Source of the DNA: Nephrocerus scutellatus
Lineage: Eukaryota; Arthropoda; Insecta; Diptera; Pipunculidae
NCBI GenBank assembly: GCA_947095585.1
Contig: OX352765.1
Coordinates: forward strand, 63,179,425-63,243,424
DNA length: 64,000 nt
Direction: 5' to 3'
The notes under the pieces are model-generated. The model did not search any database. It saw only the letters and a program-made list of their open reading frames with translations, and was not told the DNA's origin. Below are positions 10,531 to 21,940 of this stretch, piece after piece; within the stretch, counting starts at the first letter, position 1; each line of letters starts with the position of its first letter. A program made the position numbers and the translations under genes.

Positions 10531-10859
10531 TTTATAATATATAGTTACATACATATATAGTTACATACATATAAAATATAACTATAGAAAACGAGGCATA
10601 AAATTAACAAAAGTGTACAACAGAGGAATGTGTATAACAGAGCAATGTGTACAAAATAGTAATAACAGTGTTGTTTTTTTTTTTATTTCCCAATTAAATT
10701 TTACATCTGTCCTTAATAGGACATTAAGTAATTGATTGTACATACATTTCACGGGATATAACAATACAAGGATAATATCATTATCTTGATACTTCTTTTT
10801 TGGTTTTATTTACATATACATACATATATAATTTATGATTTGTTTTTTTTTTTAACATT

Positions 10860-13483
10860 TCATCTTTGTTGTAGGTCTACAGGTCTGCGTCTTTTAAGTC
10901 GTCTTCTTCTGATGGTTTCCTGATAGGGTAAAGCTTGTAGGTCATTGTTTGTGTGCGTGGAAAACTTTCTTATGTGTTGTGTGCTCATATTTCTTATTTC
11001 TTCATTGATTGAAGGTATGCCAAGATCACCAAGATATATACCAAGGTGCATCTATAATTGTCCGAAGGTGAATAACGGCTACATTTGATGTACTGGCGGT
11101 GCCCCATATCTGTTTTCCATATGTCCAGATAGGTTTGATTATGGTTTTGTATATTAGCAGTTTGTTTTCTGTTGATTGTTTTGAACTTTTTTAAGCGCCA
11201 ATAAAGTTGTCTAAATTTGATTTTAATTTGGTTTCGTTTTTGTGTTATGTAATGTTTCCATTGCAGTTTGTTGTCTATATTAATTCCCAGGTATTTGGCA
11301 TGGTTGTCAATAGGAATTTGCTTATTGTTTAAATAAATGGCTTGAGGGCTAAAACTTCTTTTGGTGGTATAAATTACTTGTACTGTTTTATCTTCATTGA
11401 CGTGAATTCCCCATCTGCTGAACCAGTCAACTGTTTTGTCCAGTATGTCCTGTATTGTGTTGGTAGCCGTTTGAAGGCAATTATGAGAGGAAAGAATCAC
11501 CGTGTCATCTGCAAATGTAGTGTTTAGATTCCTTGGTTTTGGTATGTCAGCTGTATATAAAAGGTATAATATCGGTCCCAAAACACTTCCTTGAGGAACA
11601 CCTGTGTCTACTTTCCATATATCTGAATTTCCGTCATTGTACATAAAATAATCTCTCGTTTAAATAGCTCTTAATAAGAGGATAGTAGTCTGGTAGCATT
11701 CGCTTTAGTTTTTGTAGAAGTCCTTTATGCCAAACACTGTCGAATGCTTTAGCAACGTCTAGATAAACAGGTACACAATATCTTTTCTCGTCCAGGTCGT
11801 TGAGGATCTTATTTGTTACTCTATGAACTTGTTGAATTGTTGAAAATTGTCTACGGAATCCGAATTGATGGTCGGGGATAAGGCTTTTTTGCTGTATGGC
11901 TATTTCCATACGGTCGAGAAGCAATTTTTCAAATATCTTGGAGATAATTGGAAGTAAACTTATTGGTCTATACTATGATGATCTTGAAGAGTCCTTGCCT
12001 GGCTTTGGTATGGCGGTTATTTTTGATACTTTCCAAACTTTAAGGAAGTAGTTTAGCCTAAGAATGGCATTAAAAATAATCCTTAAATATTTAATTGCCG
12101 TATCTGGTATTTTTTTAACATTCTTCCTGTCATCATGTCATAACCAGGTGTCTTCTTTGTATTTAGTCTATATTGGAGGAAATGTTTTAATTCATTTGCG
12201 CTAAATGCTTTTATTGTCCTGGACGTCGTAGAGTTGACTTGAGGCAACGAGGTGTTAGAATTGGTGAATGATGTTTTAAATTAATCTGCAAGTATTTGAG
12301 CTTTGTCTGTATTAGTCCTAGACCAAGTGTTGTCCAGTTTTAATAGAGGTGGTTGGTAGATGCTACCTTTCTTAAGTTTTTTATTTAGTTTCCACAGTGA
12401 GTAGTTAGTTGAACTAGTCGCTGATAAATTTGATAAAAATTTATTGGTGTTGTGATTATTATGTGTCTGTAAGAGTTTTTTTAGTTCTTTCGTCGACTTG
12501 TTCAGTTTTTCCTTGTCGTGTGGGGATCTGTTAGCTTGTCATACCTTTCGCAGTCTCCGTTTTTCTTTGATTTTTTGTTGAATTGATTGCGGTGTCAAGT
12601 CGTTGAATTGTTTGGTTTTAATCTCTGGAGTTGATTTTATTGCAGCGAATTGGATTGTGTCATTTAGATGGGTAATGGCACTTTCGAGTTCGTTTGGTGT
12701 TTTAAGAGACATCTGAAGTTCTATTCTCTCGTCAATTATTTCGCGGAATGTGGTCTAGTCTGTCTTATGGTTGCATAGTAGCACTCCTGGAGTTTGAAGT
12801 CTTGGATTTGTTTGAAATTCAATTATAATGGGTGAATGGTCAGAAGATAATTCAAGGCAAGATTTTATTGTCAAATATTTCTGGTTAATATTCCTAACTA
12901 TGCAGAAGTCTATGAGGTCCGGTATTTTTCTAGTGTCTGTTGGCCAGTATGTGGGTTCTCCAGTGCTTATGTGCTTACAATTGGTTTTTATTATAGCGTC
13001 TAGTAGGATTTTCCCTTTTTTGTTTGTGAGCCTGGATCCCCAGTCAGTATGCTTAGCATTGAAGTCTCCCCCTGCAATGAATCGTAAATCCAGGCTTTTG
13101 ATGTAGTCCATATATTGTGTTGTACTGATTATGTGTTTTGGTGGACAATATAGTGAGGATATTATTAGAGGTCCTTGTAAATCTTCTATTTGAATTGTCG
13201 CAGATTGTATGTGTTCTTTTTTGTACTCTTGCAGTTCTATGTATTTAATATCTTGTCTAACCAGGATTGCTGCACCACCGCGGGCTCGTCCACTAGGGTG
13301 ATTTGTGTGGTGTATGTTATATTTTGGAATTTAAAGATAGCTTTTATTCGTGAAGTGTGTTTCAGAAATTAAGGCAATATCAACGGAATTGTCTTTGACG
13401 AACTGCTTCAATTCCAACGCATGTCGTATTAGGCCATCTGCGTTCCAAACAACTATTTTTAATTTTTTATTGTGTCTGTCCAT
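10860..13483 (-). pseudogene. Jockey ORF2: endonuclease and reverse transcriptase
   Basis: Start: the ATG at 13481-13483 overlaps the ORF1 stop. The AP-type endonuclease is recognisable at 13111-12755 (FIAGGDFNAKHTDWGS, then SSDHSPIIIEF). RT motifs follow: FGFRRQFSTIQQ and YLDVAKAFDSVWHKGLL (11924-11634), then GVPQGSVLGPILY and the catalytic FADD (11644-10994), and a C-terminal stretch RNQIKIKFRQLYWRLK. In an intact element the endonuclease nicks the target and RT primes on it. Stops and frame changes around 11640, 12100 and 12750 break it. Confidence 0.88.
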
Positions 13484-14992
13484 TAATTTTTGTCATTAAT
13501 AGAGAAAGGATATTCATCATGTTAGAAATTTGTGTTATAAGTTGTTTCATCATGATTTTTATTTCTGTAAGGTCGTCAAATGTATTTCCTGTGTTAGTGT
13601 GTGTTTGTTCGTTTTTGCTCTGTTTATTTGAGGTGGTGCCATTTGAAGCAGTTTGTGCAAACCTTGGGGGAGATGTATTCGTTGTGTTAGTTTGTATTTG
13701 ATCGTTAATGACTTGTGTGCTTTGTGTGCTCAGCTCCACCTCATTCGATGTGACTTGTGCATAAGTTAGGGTATGATTTGTGTATGGTTCACGTGTATCG
13801 GCTGTTTCAGTTCTGGGATTCTTGTCGTTGGTTGTCAGTTTTTTTCCCGTAAGGTAGGATATCTCTTAATTTTGAGAGCTTTGTATATTTCACAACCTTT
13901 GTAATTTGCGGTGTGTTTTTCTCCACACAAAGCACATTTTACGCCATTACTGTTTGGTCCAAGTGCGCATTCAATAGTTTTATGTTTTCCTGCGCATTTA
14001 ACGCAGGTGGGTTCCTTTGTGCAAAAATTTTTGTTGTGTCCGTATTTCTGGCAGTTCGTGCATTGGGGTATAAGCCTTTTTCGATGCAGTGGTTCGAACG
14101 ATATTTTACAGTGTGTTAAATGGGTAATGCTGTAAATATTTGTGTTATTTTTGCTGTTTTCGAGTTCTATAGAGAAGAGTGGTAGTGGATGTTTGGTGCC
14201 CCTTTGTAATATGTTATGTATATTTTTAACATTGTGGCCTAGTTCGGTAAGTTCTTTTTTAATTTCATCTTGGTCAGCGGAGTGGTGCATGTTTCGAAGC
14301 ATGACCCGAAATCCTCTTTGTTCTTTGGGTTTGTATGTGAAATACTGTGTGTTTTTTTCTTGAAGTAACTTTACTATAATTGTATAAGTTATGGAATCTA
14401 TGGGCAGGATTTTTATTTCATCGTTTGGCAGCACTCTTAATTCATATGAATTTTTTGTTGTCTCGTGATCTAGAGCGTTGGTTAGGACATTTATATATTT
14501 TACTCCTTGGACATAAATTGGTGGTGGTTTGGATATTTTCTTAGGTGCTTCTTTGTCTCTGTCTTCAATCTGGGCAGTGTCGGTCTCTTTTTCATCGTCT
14601 GTTGATAATATGTGATGGCTGACTAAGCCAGTAGTTTTTTAAGGTGTTTTGATTTTTGAATTTTTTAGTATTGTCCGTTGTTTTGAGCGGTGAGGTTCTG
14701 TTCCTTTTTTGGGATGAGGGTTGGTTGTTAGGAACATCTTTCATCTTATGATTGGGCTGCTGTATTTTAACTGGAACATGTTTTAGTGGCTCCATAGATG
14801 TGATTGATGTTGATGTAGTGGTGCTAAAAATAGGTGTAACGTTTGTTGCAATAAGGCTTGTTGTTGTCGAAGTGTTTGTCGCTGTATTAATAATTTTAGA
14901 ATTTGTCGTTGTTGTTGTGGTGGGAGTTGAGATTATTCTGGTAGTAGGTGGTGTGTTGTTGTGCGTAGACCAGTCGACCTCTCTACGCTCAT
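13467..14992 (-). pseudogene. Jockey ORF1 (gag-like, zinc-knuckle protein)
   Basis: The central part (14434-13835) carries a region like the PRE_C2HC domain and then three cysteine/histidine knuckles: CTNCQKYGHNKNFC, CVKCAGKHKTIEC and CALCGEKHTANYKGC. This is typical of Jockey-superfamily ORF1 RNA-binding proteins. The N-terminal part is Thr/Ser-rich. The first likely ATG is at 14992, but a frame change lies between it and the ATG at 14795. The C-terminal 90 codons end in a Met-rich segment and the stop at 13467. Broken in at least three places. Confidence 0.85.
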
Positions 14993-17285
14993 ATTCAAAT
15001 GATTTTTAGTTTTTCAATTTGTTTTTTTTTTTGTTTTTTTTGTTTTGTAGTATTTATTACAATCGACTAGAATTAATGTGTTTTTTATATATTTTTTAAC
15101 TACTGGTAACTCTATAATTGTAGAGATGAAGTTTTGGTGAAATTGTGTTATATAGTTTTAGGCGCTTGCGATTTTGGTTCAGTGGACGGTTTGTTTGTCT
15201 TTTTATTTTTGGATATGACAATTGACAAATCTTTACGGATCTTTGTCTATTCCTCTCTTTTATCCAAATAAGTTTAGCGCGGGTTTTATTATTATATGTA
15301 TTAATAGGAATGTGTTACTTGTAATAAACAATTATTTCGCAATTCACCTTTAAATCCTAGTACTGCTGGGATGTGCACTTCAATTTGCAAGTGAGCAGCA
15401 AACAATGCTCTATCCAGCGATGTACAATATGTGTATTATTTAGATGAAACGCTTTCAAAGTTTTGTTTTTATTTTCACACAGTTAATATAGACTACTTGT
15501 CACTTTGAACAGAGATGCTACACTGTGTAACGCTTGAAAATTGTTGCCCCTCCGTAAAAAGTTTCACATCAAAAACCCCAATCCTAGTATGTTATAAAAA
15601 CAAGAGGAATGGTTGTTCATACGTATTTATTTAGAATATTCATTTTAACGGTGTTTGTTTGTTGTTGCAGCCAATCAAATTCTGTGATCAATTAAAAAAA
15701 AAAAAAACAACCCATAAAAATTAAAATTTTTCATCTAAATTCTCTAATCGCAGAAATTGATATGGGAAACACAAACATTTATCTTGCGAACTCTTTGACT
15801 GCTCTGAACTAATTTATGAAAACGCGAAATGACAGAATATTGCGAAAACTTGTTGTTCTATCTGTAAGTTGTTATCGACAACAAAAAACGACATCCATAA
15901 CAATAAAATTCAGTATATAAAAATGTAAGTTGAATTAAGCATAAAACATTTATGTCTCGTTTCATTTGCTGGGTTCATTTGTGCGTGAGTTAAGAGTTCT
16001 CTCTTTCTACCACCAAAACCATGCAGCGCAGCCGACTGCGCAGCACACACCACAGGGGGCGACCTCTCTACGCTCATATTCAAATGATTTTTAGTTTTTC
16101 AATTTGTTTTTTTTTTTGTTTTTTTTGTTTCGTAGTATTTATTACAATCGACTAGAATTAATGTGTTTTTTATATATATTTTAACTACTGGTAACTCTAT
16201 AATTGTAGAGATGAAGTTTTGGTGAAATTGTGTTATATAGTTTTAGGCGCTTGCGATTTCGGTTCAGTGGACGGTTTGTTTGTCTTTTTTTTTTTTGGAT
16301 ATGACAATTGACAAATCTTTACTGCTCTTTGTCTATTCCTCTATTTTATCCAAATAAGTTTAGCGCGGGTTTTATTATTATATGTGTTACTAGGAATGTG
16401 TTACTTGTAATAAACAATTATTTTGCAATTCACCTTTAAATCCTAGTACTGCTGGGATGTGCACTTCAATTTGCAAGTGAGCAGCAAACAATGCTCTATC
16501 CAGCGATGTAAAATATGTGTATTATTTAGATGAAACGCTTTCAAAGTTTTGTTTTTATTTTCACACAGTTAATATAGACTACTTGTCACTTTGAACAGAG
16601 ATGCTACACTGTGTAACGCTTGAAAATTGTTGCCCCTCCGTAAAAAAGTTTCACATCAAAAACCCCAATCCTAGTATGTTATAAAAAAAGAGTAATGGTT
16701 GTTCATACGTATTTATTTAGGATATTCATTTTAACGGTGTTTGTTTGTTGTTGCAGCCAATCAAATTCTGTGATCAATTAAAAAAAAAAAAACAACCCAT
16801 AAAAATTAAAATTTTTCATCTAAATTCTCTAATCGCAGAAATTGATATGGGAGCCCCTCGATCCTGGGCCATTTTTTTATTGTAGGAGAAAATCATCGAT
16901 GACATCAGATGTTAAAATTGAAAATGCTCAGATCATTTTATTCTGAGCACTTAGAGCACGCTCATACTCTGAGCAAATAAGAAACACGAACATTTATCTT
17001 GCGAACTCTTTGACTGCTCTGAACTAATTTATGAAAACGCGAAATGACAGAATATTGCGAAAACTTGTTGTTCTATCTGTAAGTTGTTATCGACAACAAA
17101 AAACGACATCCATAACAATAAAATTCAGTATATAAAAATGTAAGTTGAATTAAGCATAAAACATTTATGTCTCGTTTCATTTGCTGGGTTCATTTGTGCG
17201 TGAGCTAAGATTTCTCTCTCTCTCTCTACCACCAAAACCATGCAGCGCAGCCGACTGCGCAGCACACACCGCACACAGACCATAT
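14974..17285 (+). repeat. 1.1-kb direct tandem duplication
   Basis: 14974-16058 and 16059 to about 17285 are near-identical in order, starting at cgacctctctacgctcat and ending at gcgcagcacacacc. Copy 2 carries about 130 extra bases (roughly 16858-16985, ending in gctcatactctgagcaaat) and scattered substitutions. Each copy includes the first few codons of the Jockey ORF1 at its left edge and an F-family 5' motif (about 15705 and 16790). The repeat edges share gggcga, which suggests duplication through microhomology. Confidence 0.85.
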
Positions 17286-17656
17286 AGGGCGACGAATATC
17301 TGATGCCAGCATAGATATTTAAAAAATGTATAGGGGCCTTGCGGCCGAACCCGGGACCCGATCACTACCAAATTTTCGAAAAAGTATTGTTATTGGGTAT
17401 ACACATGTGTGTAAAATTTGAAGGAAATCGGGTAAATTTTTTAAAATTTTTGTATGGGAGCCCCCCGACCCCGCAGTCCGAGGTGCCTCAAAATTTAATA
17501 GAAAGTGTTGTCTCCGGAAATACACATGTGTGCCAAATTTCAATAAAATCGGGCTGTAGGAAGTGGGTTAAAAATTGATCGCTAGAATCCATGACAAATC
17601 CACAAGCCCACAAGCCCACAAACACACGGGCAAGTGAAGTTAATATAGAGAATTTA
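15700..17656 (+). mobile_element. F-family element F1, with duplicated 5' part
   Basis: The characteristic start acaacccataaaaattaaaa followed by aaattctctaatcg occurs at about 15705 and again at 16790, because of the direct duplication. The characteristic end gaagttaatatagagaattt is at about 17637-17655. Between 17290 and 17640 lie F-type repeat units with acacatgtgtgtaaaatttg and aataaaatcgggctgtagga. No coding sequence. Confidence 0.6.
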
Positions 17657-17914
17657 TAAAAAGAGAAGGGTAGGCTGTGTCGTCTACACGGCCGCGTGGT
17701 TTTCGAGCGTGACAACGGTTACAAACATTTACTGACAATGCACTGTTTGATTTTTTTTTATTGAATTTTTATGTATGTACATTTAACTTAAATTAAAGTG
17801 TTTATCTAGTTTTTCAGTTTATGTTGTTATAAAAAAATGTCCGAGTTTTAAACCTTTTAATTCAATTCAATTAGTAATGTAATGTGAGTTGAAAAGAGAA
17901 CCAACCGTTTAGAC

Positions 17915-18185
17915 GGCATACGAGTATACGAGAGGGTGCAGCTTTTTTGGCCAAAAACAATTGGGGTAAAATACTAATTATAATGCCAAGTATCATGTAT
18001 CTTAAATGACTGAATATCATACACATGTGCAAATGTGGGAATTCATTCCACAAAATTTTTGAGCGGCTAAAGAAGGAATGTTTGAATTGATCGGTACGTC
18101 CAAAGTCTAAAACTGTTTTCGTTAGTATTATAAAAAAAAATATGATAGTGCTACAACTTGCACCGTAGCTCATCACATACATCAT
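17915..18185 (-). repeat. CR1-like 3' fragment carried inside FBL copy B
   Basis: The minus translation includes DFGRTDQFKHSFFSRSKILW, matching the C-terminal end of the CR1-like RT at 62725-63690 (IFGRTNQ... there). The same piece sits at the same place in FBL copy A (36645-36870), so it was part of the element before the copies spread. Confidence 0.65.
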
Positions 18186-18299
18186 CATGACATCACATTA
18201 AATGTATATAAATTATTTATAAGTGGCTGCATATTACATATCATTGCCCAAACAGAGTAATGCAGCTTTTGGTTTAAACTCATAAAATGTCCGTTTAAA

Positions 18300-18620
18300 A
18301 CATGCAGGCCAATTATTCATCATTCAATTTTTTTTTTGCATGGTTCTCTACTTTCTGAAATTGAGTAATTTTAGAATAAATTTGAAGAGAAATAAAATTG
18401 AAGAGAGAAGAATTTCGCAGGCCAATTATTCATCATTATATTTCTTTTGCATGGTTCTCTACCTTCTGTAATTGAGCGAAGAGTTATTCAATTTATAAAA
18501 AAATTGAGTAATTTTAAAATAAATTTGAAGAGAAATAAAATTGAAGTGAGAAGAATTTCGCTTTGAGACATGCAGGCCAATTATTCATCATTAAATTTCT
18601 TTTGCATGGTTCTTTCCCTT
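18300..18620. repeat. Short direct repeats in FBL copy B
   Basis: caggccaattattcatcatt occurs near 18306, 18419 and 18573, each followed by tttcttttgcatggttctct or a close variant, and a segment with attttagaataaatttgaag recurs. This is a duplication of about 110-150 bp. Copy A has a single such block near 37072. Confidence 0.75.
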
Positions 18621-18872
18621 CTGTAATTGATCGATGAGTTATTTACTCTTGTTACTGTAAACATGAGTAAGGATAAGATAAGCGAAAAGAAAAGGAAATA
18701 GTTGTAAGGAAGATTGCAGGTTTTATTGTTATATGCCTCTTTTTTATAATTTATACTATTTTTTTTCTGTAAGACGACCAACACGAGAGCACTGTATCAC
18801 TTTATGCAATGGTGATAGAACGAGCAGAGTAGAGCACCGATAGAAAATGAACAGAGACTATACTATCACTAC

Positions 18873-19131
18873 GGCTGCGGTAAAGAATTAAGTAGCTGCG
18901 CAGCTTGTGCTGCATAAAAAAATGGCAGGCAGTCGGTATACACGAAATTGCGGCTACATTTTAAACTGCTTGTATGGTGACAATTTGACAATTTACATTT
19001 TGCTATTTGGATCCAATTTAAAGTGGCTGCGTAAACTGCGCCGTCGATTTTTCTTTACTGCATTGGCTGAAAAGTGAATTTTTGACCAACATGCAGCATT
19101 AACTGCGTAGCGGCTGAATTCTTGACCGGCC
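18873..19131 (-). mobile_element. Nested MITE in FBL copy B
   Basis: Reverse-oriented equivalent of 5792-6073. It begins ggctgcggtaaagaattaag and ends gaattcttgaccggc, flanked by TAC on both sides (18870-18872 and 19132-19134). It occupies the same position in FBL as in copies A and C. Confidence 0.72.
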
Positions 19132-19404
19132 TACTACTGCATATGTTTGTTTCGTTCTGCTCAAACTATGAGCTTGATTGTATGTTATTGAAATCACATA
19201 CATCATCATCAATCACATCAAATACAACAGAATTAATATTTTATAAGCGGATCTAAATGTTCATAACAATTTATTGTGAGGTGGTTGCATATTGCATATC
19301 AGTAAAAAGTAAGAGCTGTTAAAAAAATGAGTGCATGTAATCTTTACGCGCGCTTGGAGTGAAATTTCTTTGACGTTGTGGGTGATATAACGACTTACCT
19401 AGAA

Positions 19405-20185
19405 GGCACAAGTCCCTTGAGAAACGGCTCAGTTTCAGAAATTCCATTTCCTAATGACCATATCCCAGAATTTCGATGGGAACAAGTTTTACAGTCGCAT
19501 CTTAATTCTAAATTCCGAATTTTATACAAATCGCTTGAGAAATGGCTTAGCGCCGAAAATTCCAGATCTTATTGACCATATCCTAGAATTTCCATAGGAA
19601 AAGGTCTTATGGTCGCATCTTAGTCCTGCATTCGGAATTTCTTGGGAATCGCTTGAGAAATTGCTTTGTTCCAGAAATTCCAGACCATAATGATCATATT
19701 CCAGAAATTCCATAGGAAGAAGTCTTGCAGTCGCATCTTAGTCCTACATTCCGAATTACATACAAATCAAATCGCTTGAGAAATTGCTTTGTCAACAAAA
19801 TTCCAGACCCTATTGGCCAGATCACAGAATTTCCATAGGAACAAGTCTTATAGTCGCATCTTAGTCCTAAATTCCGAATTTCATACGAATCGCTTGAGAA
19901 ATTGCTTTGTCAACAAAATTCCAGACCCTATTGGCCAGAGCACAGAATTTCCATAGGAACAAGTCGTATAGTAGCATCTTAGTCCTACATTCCGAATTTC
20001 ATACGAATCGCTTGAGATATTGCTTTGTCAACAAAATTCCAGACCCTTTTGGCCAGATCACAAAATTTCCATAGGTACAAGTCTTATAGTCGTATCTTAG
20101 TCTTACATACCGAATCTCATACGAATCGCTTGAGAAATTGCTTAGTTCAAAAAATTCTAGTTCCTCATGACCAAATCCCAGTGGA
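19405..20185 (-). repeat. 118-bp satellite, about 6-7 units, inverted
   Basis: Repeated tcgcatcttagtcctacatt, cgaatcgcttgagaaattgc and agaatttccataggaacaag, spaced by about 110-120 bp. Several units share the variant ttgtcaacaaaattccagac, so local unit expansion has occurred in this copy. Confidence 0.88.
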
Positions 20186-20345
20186 TATTTAAAGTTTGAC
20201 ATAACATCTGTTAAAAACGCAACATAACATCTGTTAAAAAAGTAATGTTCCGTAAAATCTGTTAAAAACGTTCCCTAACATCTGTTAAAAACGCAACATA
20301 ACTTCTGTTAAAAAAGTAAATTAACATCTGTTAAATAGTGACATT
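20185..20345. repeat. Short taacatctgttaaaa repeats
   Basis: Variants of aacatctgttaaaaacg recur at intervals of about 20-30 bp between 20205 and 20345, just inside the FBL right end. They resemble the gtgatcactgttaaatgt repeats at 4205-4320 in copy C and those at 38085-38185 in copy A, the subterminal simple repeats of this family. Confidence 0.7.
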
Positions 20346-20472
20346 TAACATTTGAGGTTTTGAACATGTACGCCGTTAAACTTTGGAGTAAGACGTTGTC
20401 ACGTCAAAAAGTAATACTAGTGTGTTTGATATAAAGAAGCATATAAAATTTAGAAGTTGCAAGAATGTCAAT

Positions 20473-20742
20473 AACATTCAAGTTACATAGCATGAGCAGA
20501 ACGAAAAGAACATGTGCAGTAGTAGTGATAGTATAGTCTCTGTTGGTTGGTTCTCTGCTCAATACATTCAAGTCACATACCAGGGGGAAAAAGAAAAAAA
20601 TATGTGCAGTAGTAGTGCTAGTATAGTCTCTGTTGGTTGGTTCTCTGCTCACTAACATTCACGTTACATAGCATGAGCAGAACGAAAACAACATGTGCAG
20701 TAGAAGTGATAGTATAGTCTCTTTTTATTGGTTCTCTGCTCA
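20473..20742 (-). repeat. Three ~90-bp tandem units of FBL arm
   Basis: Three units each contain acattcaagttacat (or a variant), atgtgcagtagtagtgatag, tatagtctctgttggttggt and ctctgctca, with a period of about 90 bp. They carry the MITE-free site cagtagtagtgatag. The following 20769-20808 is an inverted match to 17839-17878 (aaaccttttaattcaattca there), so a second, inverted FBL arm abuts copy B. Confidence 0.8.
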
Positions 20743-20808
20743 GCTCATTTTGACTTTAATAATTTTGACATTACTAATTGAATTGAATTAAAAGGTTTAA
20801 ACTCGGAA

Positions 20809-21937
20809 ATTATTTTAATTCGTGTAGGAACAACATTATTTGATAAAATACTGTGACTTTAACATGATATATGATATATATTGTGAACAGGATAAAAATA
20901 GAAAGATTAACTTGAGAATAATTATATAGCAAGAAAATAAAATTTAGAAACAAAAGATAATATAATAAGCAAAAGGAATATATAGAGTAGTATAAAATAA
21001 GGTTGAATAAAAAATGAACAAATGGAATCATTGCATGCTCGAGATATTGCCAGAAAAATGTCCAGGTAGGAGTAGTGGTATGCATATAACTATGGGTGCT
21101 GCGGGAAGTATCATGACAAGGATGAAGACGTCGTGTTAAGTACAAAACATTCCGACCATTTCGGATAACCTTAAGACAGTAACAAAGCATATTGCATAAG
21201 TGGATAATTAACGTAGATGTGTCCGCAGTGGCGCAAAAGAGGGCAGCACGTTACTGCATCGAACAAAGGCGAAGAGTGAAGTCTTAGATATATAAAAGGA
21301 AAACATTATTAATTTTAGGATATTGTTAAGTGTCAAATGCACACTGTAATATCTCAAGTTGTTGAAAAACTTTGTTATAAAATGAAACAGAGTCGTATAT
21401 AAAAGCAGAAAACAGAAATAAAACAAGTGAAGAAAATAAAGAATTTTCCTAAAAGTAAAATATATTATTAAATTGATAAAATGAAGTAAAAAATAGAAGA
21501 GGCATGCGTAAGTAGAAATAAATGTAAAGCCAAAGAATAGGTCAAGAGGTTTCCGTAAAGGGATTCCTATGCGAAACATAGGAAGGCTGTACAAGAAGCT
21601 TTTCGACCCAGCCAAATGGTCTCATCAGTTGGATTTAGTACACGATGTTAAGGAACATCTAGGGGTATAGAAGAGGGTTGTAACGAGTTACAGAAATGTA
21701 GGGAAATGCAAGAATGTATATCAATGGGGAAGAGATACTAATATGATGAAGATATAAAAAATGTTGATGATAGATATAAAATAACATAAAGATGAAATTT
21801 ATAAGATGATACAAAAACTTACCTGGAAGGGTCCGAGAGTTAATGAGGGGCAGGGTTAAAGGAGCCATGAAGTAATTAGGACATAATGAGAGAGAAGAAC
21901 AAGTTGTTAAAGGGAAAACCCTTAAAGAAGCAATAAA
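20809..21937. other. Unclassified AT-rich segment
   Basis: AT-rich with a few GC-richer islands (around 21030-21150, 21195-21285 and 21540-21660). Minus-strand open readings of 126, 135 and 69 codons are rich in Phe/Leu/Tyr, as expected from AT-rich DNA, and show no motif. No terminal repeats found. It could be an old retroelement UTR or an unknown repeat. Confidence 0.35.
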
Positions 21938-21940
21938 AAA

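Larger units (their letters stand above)
10671..14992 (-). mobile_element. Near-full-length Jockey-clade LINE, broken
   Basis: On the minus strand the order is ORF1 (gag-like with zinc knuckles), ORF2 (endonuclease then RT), a 3' UTR and poly(A), seen as a T-run at about 10673-10684. ORF1 and ORF2 overlap by 17 nt. Both frames are interrupted several times, so the copy is inactive. The 3' UTR motif tatttcccaatt beside the poly(A) is shared with the fragment at 1134-1838. The ORF1 start lies at the edge of a 1.1-kb direct duplication beginning about 14974. Confidence 0.88.
17675..20409 (-). mobile_element. Foldback-like (FBL) element, copy B
   Basis: It shares both ends with copy A (36256-38248). 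The left end is ctgtgtcgtctacacggccg followed by gagcgtgacaacgg; the right end is gacgttgtcacgtcaaaa. The inner parts gcgtgacaacg and cgtgacaacg form a short imperfect inverted terminal match. Order from left: AT-rich arm, a CR1-like 3' piece (about 17915-18180), duplicated aattattcatcatt blocks (18310-18600), the core with a nested MITE (18873-19131), the 118-bp satellite, then taacatctgttaaaa-type repeats. No transposase is visible. Confidence 0.65.

Noticed and set aside
20810..21868. Three membrane-protein-like frames on the minus strand
   Set aside because: Phe/Leu/Tyr richness is expected from the AT-rich composition; no motif, and starts are arbitrary.
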